Assembly (NCBI GenBank): GCA_963971425.1
Contig: OZ020526.1
Span: 3,128,180 to 3,192,179 of the forward strand
Source: Bryoerythrophyllum caledonicum
Taxonomy: Eukaryota; Streptophyta; Bryopsida; Pottiales; Pottiaceae
DNA length: 64,000 nucleotides
Reading direction: 5' to 3'
The notes beneath the pieces were generated by a model, which searched no databases, was not told the origin of the DNA, and saw only the letters and a program-made list of their open reading frames with translations. Below, in pieces: positions 57,732 to 64,000 of this stretch. The position numbers were made by a program, and so were the translations under genes. How positions within the stretch are numbered: the stretch's first letter is position 1; every line of letters starts with the position of its first letter.

Positions 57732-57990
57732 CCCAAGGACATCCATCGCATGAAAGGTTGAACCGGTTCAGTCTTCTCCCATGACCAAGATCTTCTACTC
57801 ACTAATCCCAAGGACATCCATCACATGAAAGGTTAGCTCCTATTGCTCTTGCTAATGGGATAAAAAGCAATTTTATAACTTCTCCCAAGGACATCCATCG
57901 CATGAAAGAGAAACTAAATATTGGGCCTCCTCTTGAGGGTGAGTTTTCCTACTTCCTAGTCCTCAAGGACATCCATTGCATGAAGAGACT
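57732..57990. repeat. 25-mer repeated at 75-78 bp spacing
   Basis: cccaaggacatccatcgcat + gaaag occurs at 57732, 57807, 57884 and (slightly changed) 57962. The intervening ~50 bp differ from unit to unit. Two further copies lie at about 60190 and 60268, again 78 bp apart. Only the 25-mer is conserved, not the spacer. Confidence 0.8.
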
Positions 57991-58399
57991 AGGTTGCAGA
58001 CCTCCTCCCACAAGGTGACAGGGTTTTGAAGGTTTTTCCTCCAATTAGACTCCAAGGAAATTCCTCTTAAAATGACCTGCAGCTCAATTCCAACTTGAAT
58101 AGACCACTTAGAACCAAAATCAGCAAGCCGAGGACATAGAAACCACCATCACAAGCAATTTCCATGCACCAACGACCTCAACACATCATTATGATCCCAA
58201 AGACGAACTTATGCATACAAAATGGAATCCATGGGCTGTGGACCGGTTCAGTTCTGATGGAACTTTGTGGCCAAACACCTAATTCTGGCAAAAATTTACC
58301 AGCGCTTCCACATGAGATTCGGCCACTGGAATTTTAACACCTTGCTCCTCGCAACTCTCCAGCACCTTCTCTCCAGATAGCACCGCGCGCGCAGGCTCT

Positions 58400-59480
58400 T
58401 GATCTCTCATACAGACGTATCCACCTCCACAGACGCTCACCCTGAACACACCACCTGTGGTCAGAGGCGTTTACAAACGCCGGCACTCATTCCGCACTCT
58501 CACCCTCCAATCGCCAACTGCCGCGCACTCCTCAGCTCCGCCCTTGCCGCACAAGGCGCGCTTCCGGAACAGCTCCCTCACAGACAGCCTCGCACACAGA
58601 AAAAAAATTTAAAAAAAATAAAAAATAAAAAGGAAACCACACCTCATACCTCGCGCAAGCAGGTGCGCACTCTCCGCAGCACTCCAACGCCGAATTCCAG
58701 CTCGTGCCAGCTCCTCCCTTCACCCGATTGCGCATATAGATGCGCCCACCAAAAACAGAGTCTCCAAAAAAAAACCAGCAGCCCTCGTCAAAGCCTTCGC
58801 GCACTCCAGCGCGCTCTCCTTCCGGATCCTACCAGTTCGCACCTCGCGTGAGCTCCGCTCACACACGCCGATCGCAGCGCAGCCCCTCGTGGACCGCCCT
58901 CTCACAAATAAAAAAAATAGAGTCTCCCAGCCGTGTGAGCTCCCTTCGCACACACACTCGCAGGAGTCTCGCGCACTCCTCCAGACGCCGGCACTTCTAA
59001 ACCGGAGCCTCACCGAGCTCCCAGCCTCCGAATCTCCAGCTCGCACACTCGCAGGTGCTTCTCGCAACCTCGCGCACTCAGGTGCACACAGACTCGTGGA
59101 CCGCCCTCTCCCCCGGCTCGCACGAAGCTCCTCTCGCACACACAGGTGCCTCTACCCAAAAAAACGGCTCTCTCAACAAAAAAACAGAGCCTACCCAGCT
59201 CCCTCACTCGCAGGAGCTCCTCTCCCATGCCGATCGCGGTGCACCCCAAAAAAAAACAGCACACCCCCAAAAAACCAGAGAGCTCCAGCTCTCCTCGCTG
59301 GGGATTCCGCCTGGCTGCCTCCCTTCACTTATTTTTATTTTTATTTTTTCTCTGCCTTTCTCTTTTTCTTCCCCGACAAGACTGGCTTAGTTTTAATGAG
59401 GCAGCCCATGACCTCTCACAGAAGTGCAGGATTGGCTACTTACAGCTGTTTTCGCATGGTTTAAGTTTATCACAAGCATT
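58400..59480. other. C-rich low-complexity block with by-product ORFs
   Basis: GC-rich DNA with repeated words such as gagctcc, tcgcgcactc, cgcaggag and cacacac, with short poly-A tracts (for example 58600-58632, 58903-58920). Frames of up to 190 codons stay open on both strands but translate to Ser/Pro/Thr/His- or Arg/Cys-rich noise without domains. I do not call a gene. Confidence 0.45.
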
Positions 59481-60796
59481 AACTCGCCGCTTTGCCCCTG
59501 ACAAGCCTCCCTAAAATTAAATCCATGGTGGCAAGAATTGTCATGTGGCATGTGCATGGAGAAGCACATCCAACCACTTCCTTTTTCTTTTCTTTTTTTT
59601 CCTTTTTCTTTTTCTTTTGATCTTTTAAAGACTATTACACTAGATCTAATACTATCTACTGATGATTTGCAATTTACTTATAACTTCAAAAACTAACCAC
59701 ACAACTGGACTCCCAGCACCCTAATTAGTCTACCTAAATTTCCTTAGCATTTTTGAAGGTTCCTAAGTATTTTTCCCGAACGGTCAACCCGCCGATCCAC
59801 TAGTCAAACCCTAGAATAAAATAGCAATTCAACTCGGGAAATTCTAGAAATTTTACCACTACTTCTACCTGCTAGGAGACACTCTTCCAATTTTTCCCAT
59901 ATTTTTTGACCCATTTCTCAAATTTTAGCCATTTTCCAAGGACTTTTCTTTCCATTTTATTTTTTTTATCCTTCTCTTCATTTCCATTCCACTTCCACTA
60001 CACTTTCAAGCATATTAGTAGGAAGGAGGAAGAATAGGAAACTTAGTGTCACATCATGGCACTAGGCCTATTAATCTAGGAATTTGACTCTAATAGATGG
60101 GTTGACCACCCATTTAACTAAAAATTGGTTAATACTATAAAAAAAACTCGAAAAAAACTCAGAAAAAGAGTGAGGGCCCATTTTGGCCACTCACAACATC
60201 CATCGCATGAAAAGTCTAACTAGCCTACTTACCTTCTCCCAAGGTCACAAGCTTCTGCCAATCCGATCCCAAGGACATCCATCGCATGAAAACTACAGCT
60301 AGTTGCCTCCCTTCTCCCTAAGGTTAGTGCCCCTAACTTCCCACTTACCCACCCCTAGGTGGTTTAGGATCCAGAATCCGGATTTAACACTCACACCGGA
60401 CTCGAATAACCCAATCCGGAGGTCACGCAATGTCCAATCTGGAATCTATCACTTCCCGGCACATTCACTCACATCTCTGACAGTTTAGTATGATCAGCTT
60501 GTAGGACTTCTAGGAGTCTCCTGCCACATGCTCTACATACCCAACAGAAAAGTGCCTCTCTACACCCTATCCCGCGGTCTCCGCTTTCACACACTATCCC
60601 CTTAGATAGCTTATGGGTTTACACACTATACAGTCAGAAAGAAGTGAAAGTGGGGCCACTCAAGACAAGGGGCAAGTGTTCTCATACTTGAATCCGAGCT
60701 ACCTTAAAGATCGTTCCGGGGATTCTAACGGAAGTTAACCTAACTAGTTCTCTTAATTACTATCTAACTATTGCCTATATACTATCCGAACTCATA

Positions 60797-61329
60797 TAAA
60801 ATTTAGGTATGTACCTAAGTATATTTCAATTAGATAGATGTAATTGGAGGAAGTTTACAATTGGGTAAGATGACAACCTTGCTTGAAGTGAGACATTAAC
60901 ACTAATTCTCAAGCAATTTGCAATTAGAATAAATGAATAGTGTCAGTAATAACACTAATTATCATTTAACACAAAATAGCATTATCCATGTACTGCACTG
61001 CAGCACAATAGTGATTTTTATCACCTGATTTCTTCTCCTCTTCTCCTGATTTTTCCTCCCGACCTTTTCTCATTTTTCTCCCTCTCTTTCATTATTCTTT
61101 TGTTGATTCTCTTTGCTCCATCCCCTCCCAAAATTCCATCTATATTCTTTCTCAACCCTTTTTCTTCTCATCTTGTTGTTTTTCTCTTCCCAATTGTTGT
61201 GTTTATCTTTTATTTCTCTTTTTATTTTCCCATCTCCAGGAAACGTGCCAGTTGTCTTTCTTCAGCTCTTATCTTTCTTCATGGTTACCTACTACTTATA
61301 GTCATATGCATCACTAGACTGTATAAGAG
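60797..61329. other. AT/TC-rich intergenic, no gene
   Basis: A pyrimidine-rich tract lies at 61030-61240. Its open frames are low-complexity artefacts. Confidence 0.3.
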
Positions 61330-61745
61330 GACTACATGTAGTCATTGCACGCCTAATTAGACTTTTACATTCTACTACAAGTAGTATCAATGAAGACTAT
61401 AGACAGTAAAATTGGACACCACAGCTAATATCAATAAACTTTACTTAATAATATGCAATCAATGACCTACTTAAGTGTAGACAACCAATAACTGCATGTA
61501 GTCATATCCTTGCCTAATGCAGACTTTGTACTTGACTACACCTAGTATAAATCAAAGTGTGGGCAGTACAAGCAATCAAACAACATCTAATATCAATAAC
61601 ACTAAATGGACCATATCCAGTCAATCACATACATACGTGTTCACAATGAAAGACCACATGTAGTGCATCAGAAGACTACAAGAAGTCATTTAATTCCATC
61701 CCTAGCATAAATACAATCAACCAATAGAGCAAACATGAGTACAAA
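61330..61745. repeat. 161-bp degenerate tandem repeat, about 2.5 units
   Basis: The motif actacatgtagtcat starts units at about 61330, 61491 and 61652. Each is followed by gcctaat...agactt, then ctaca..tagtat, a cagta segment and aatatcaataaac-like text. The conserved catgtag core is palindromic. Confidence 0.65.
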
Positions 61746-63335
61746 GACCTAGTCACAAAATGTTGGATTTGTTGTAGTGTTGGTTGCTTGGGCCAAACTT
61801 GGTTGGAACTACAAGATGGCTATGGAGTGAAAGCATGGTAAAGTGATCAACCAAAGTGATGAAATCTTTGGTTTAGGCCTCCCACAAACATTGATCTTGA
61901 ATAAAGTGACATGTGTTTTTATAAAATATAAATTCTATTTTTGTTTTAGCATTGAAAAGTGCATTACTAATCTTTTAGTATAATTTTTTTTGGAAATCCT
62001 ATTTTAAAAAATTAGTTTTGATGTGCTTTTGTACATGTTCAAAAGAATGGATTTGGCACAAAAGTAGCCCAAAATGAAATAAGATCTAAAAAAAGTAGTT
62101 GACAAGTATATATGCCGCACTAGATGGAAGCAAAATAAATATGTTTCCAAAAACAAAATGGTCATTTGATGTAAATTACTATTCATATTGACCTTTTAAA
62201 AAGACATAAATCAAAATTTTCCAAATCACTTTTTTCATATTTGCACATAATATCATTACATCTTAACACATAGTGTTTTAGAATCATGGAGACAAAAGGG
62301 AGGGTTTTGGAAAGAAAATTTTCAAAAATTTGATTAAAAAATTCCCAAATTTCTACTTGGTTTTACTTGAACTACTAGGAAATGAAAGATTCTTCATAAA
62401 TTCTCATGTCACATCATTCACAAAACATGTATTATATTGATCTACATGGTAAAAAGATTCAAAAAATCAAATTTAGACATGCAAAAACCTAATTTTATGA
62501 TTGGAGACAAACTACTTTTTTGTACTTTTTTTCCCAACACAAGTGTATTGGAGTTGATCACTTTACGATGCTTTCACCCACAATCTTGAAACATTTTTTC
62601 TCAAGTACCACAATATACAATCTTGAACATACTATCTTCAACATATTATCTTTGGACATATAATCTTAGAATATACAATCTTGATGTACACAATCTTAAA
62701 AATTCAATCTTGAAACATTCAGTCGAAAAACATTTAGCCTTAAAATAGACAAGCCATACTAGCCATATAAGTTTTACAAGTCATACAAGTCATAAATATC
62801 ATATTGGGGCATTTTAAGCAACTTTGAGCATTTAGTAATTTTCAAACATTTATGTATTCTTTGAATTAATCTTTCATTTATAAATAATTTAGTAATCTTG
62901 GATTATTTTAGTCCAATTGATACAATTTAGTAATTTTGAAACAAAGTAGTCATCATTGAACATGTAGTCTTTTTTTAACATTTATCAATTTCTAAAAGAA
63001 TTGGTCATCTTAGAATATTCAAACATCCTTAAATAAGTTTGAAATTTTAATAATCTATAAATATTATAATATCTGCATTTTTTAATTTATCATTTAATTT
63101 TTTTAATATATATCTAGTACTTTAGATAAGTTACATTAGAAAACATGTATCATGGATGTATGATAGATCATATATTTACAAAACTGCAACTTTTGCCATA
63201 ATATAACCTAATATGCATAGTTGGAGATTATTTACTTGATTTAGTATCATATTTGCTAGGATACAATAAATTGTATACTTTATTAAGAATAAATTATGTG
63301 CAACATTTAAATAATGTCTTCTAACAAATACACCA
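61746..63335. other. very AT-rich DNA; ~20-bp CAATCTT-type repeats at 62560-62760
   Basis: No gene was seen. Between 62570 and 62760 the words caatcttgaaacatt, acatataatctta and acaatctt recur every 15-25 bp, a degenerate tandem tract. The pair gatcaaccaaagtgatgaaa / gagttgatcactttacg (61848-61866 and 62552-62570), with ggagtgaaagcatggtaaag / ctttacgatgctttcac, forms a distant inverted repeat around about 730 bp. Confidence 0.4.
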
Positions 63336-63640
63336 GAAGCTTGTGAATTAGTACAATTTGAATTTAATAAATCTTGGCTTTATAATCTTCATAATGGAGT
63401 TTTTTTTAATGGAAACCAATATATTTTAAAAATGCCTTTAAGTGGAATTAATGGTGGTTTATGGGTTATTAAGTGGATATCAAACTATTTGCAAAAACCA
63501 ATTAGTGTATGGAATGTCCAAAACGGAAGAATTGTGACCAAGTTTGGAAATGAATTTGATTGCGAAAGTTTGCATTTAGCATTTGGATCATCACACTTTC
63601 AGCCCATTGAAAAATCAACGATTCTATTTCAATAAATATT
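63336..63640 (+). pseudogene. AT-rich coding relic, OTU-protease-like C-terminal half
   Basis: An open frame from about 63336 to 63635 reads as plausible protein despite very AT-rich codons: PEACELVQFEFNKSWLYNLH, MPLSGINGGLWVIKWISNYL, KPISVWNVQNGRIVTKFG and LHLAFGSSHFQPI. The last block (hydrophobic strand, then H-F-x-P-I) resembles the end of OTU cysteine-protease domains, where a His follows an I-x-V-W/Y strand. The N-terminal D-G-x-C half is absent or destroyed upstream. Such domains occur in hosts and in some transposons. A coding-like continuation (DINTKSLQKQKKYFNRMYWN) follows in another frame to about 63820. Confidence 0.4.
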
Positions 63641-63935
63641 ACAAATGATATTGTTAATATTGATATTACAAGATTTGATTATTGATGACATAAATACTAA
63701 ATCTTTACAAAAACAAAAAAAATACTTTAATAGAATGTATTGGAATAAAAAGCTAAATGAAATATTATACATAGAGTTAATAAAACATTTAACCTCAGGT
63801 ACTAAGAAAGAAATTCCCTAAAAAAGAAGAGCAATTTTTACAATCACCTTATATTGGTCTCATTCTATTTCCATAAAATAACTAGGACAGAGCCTCACGG
63901 TTACACTGTCTTCTTGTTTACAATATGAAAGGTTA

Positions 63936-64000
63936 TCCCCTAAGTTGGGCCACTTTCACCTTCAAAAAAATGTTGGGTGAAAATGGCCAAACAAAAATCT
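63936..64000 (+). mobile_element. possible left end of another TTAA-type element
   Basis: ttatCCCCTAAGTTGGGCCACTTTCACC begins at about 63932 and has the CCCCTAA end and the GGCC-ACTTTC word found at the left end of family C (38805). It is cut by the window edge. Confidence 0.35.

Larger units (their letters stand above)
56658..60796. mobile_element. ~4.1-kb non-coding unit between 95-bp direct repeats
   Basis: The segments 56658-56752 and 60703-60796 are about 90 percent alike (cttaaagatcgttccgggg ... tatatactatccgaactcat) and in the same orientation. Between them there is no transposon protein. The unit contains CCGGA-rich stretches, a repeated 25-mer and a GC-rich low-complexity block. It may be a large non-autonomous retroelement derivative (LARD-like), with the repeats as eroded LTR pieces, or simply two copies of a short repeat. 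Confidence 0.45.

Noticed and set aside
58399..59514. ORFs of 110-190 codons on both strands
   Set aside because: C-rich low-complexity DNA opens many frames at once; translations are Ser/Pro/Thr/His-rich with poly-Lys runs and no domain.
57732..60300. CRISPR-like array (25-mer with ~50-bp spacers)
   Set aside because: Spacing resembles an array only superficially. Repeats vary, the DNA is a plant nuclear genome with no cas genes, and the unit lies within a repeat element.

Overview
This window looks like nuclear DNA of a land plant. The evidence is GT-AG introns splitting every housekeeping gene, a plant-type organellar SSB with the OSB/PDF motif, a STIC2/YbaB-type plastid protein, a RabH1/Rab6 GTPase, and a Ty3-type retroelement next to MULE-like and MITE relics. 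Compact introns, an AP2-like single-exon gene and heavy AT-rich repeat filler would suit a seed-free plant (bryophyte grade or similar), but the exact clade is an inference I cannot prove. No rRNA, tRNA, CRISPR or prokaryotic operon was seen.

Layout. 1-0.7 kb: 5' exons of an unrecognised minus-strand gene that runs off the window. 0.9-8.5 kb: TTAA-flanked MITEs, an old minus-strand transposon ORF (4332-2773) broken only by stop codons, a 23-bp minisatellite and AT-rich filler. 8.6-24.7 kb is the gene-rich core: OSB (minus), organellar-type histidyl-tRNA synthetase (plus), a STIC2-like YbaB/EbfC protein (minus), RabH1/Rab6 (minus) and a short unknown gene (plus). OSB/HisRS and Rab6/unknown are head-to-head pairs. 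HisRS and STIC2 converge. 25-31 kb: MITE relics and a decayed MULE/FAR1-type transposase. 33.8-37.6 kb: a seven-exon Mpv17/PMP22 gene whose exons are too short to appear as long ORFs and whose introns carry several repeats. 38.8-40.3 kb: a 925-bp TTAA-type element and a gag-leader fragment. 41.0-42.8 kb: a 586-codon AP2-like/coiled-coil ORF. 43.9-53.2 kb: nested MITEs, then a Ty3 gag-pol in one frame with two TAG stops, then an 81-bp minisatellite. 53.9-55 kb: an LRR pseudogene. 56.6-60.8 kb: a non-coding unit between direct repeats. 61-64 kb: very AT-rich DNA with a 161-bp tandem repeat and an OTU-like coding relic.

How it fits together. OSB (organelle DNA binding), HisRS (organelle translation) and the STIC2-like protein (plastid stroma or nucleoid) all serve organelles and lie within 10 kb. 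OSB and HisRS share a 1.6-kb intergenic region with telo-box motifs. I derived the exon structures by hand from splice consensus and reading-frame closure. Each complete model (OSB 331 aa, HisRS 454 aa, STIC2-like 188 aa, Rab6 214 aa) closes in frame. Several coding relics have kept their frame and died by in-frame stops alone, which suggests C-to-T decay of methylated cytosines.
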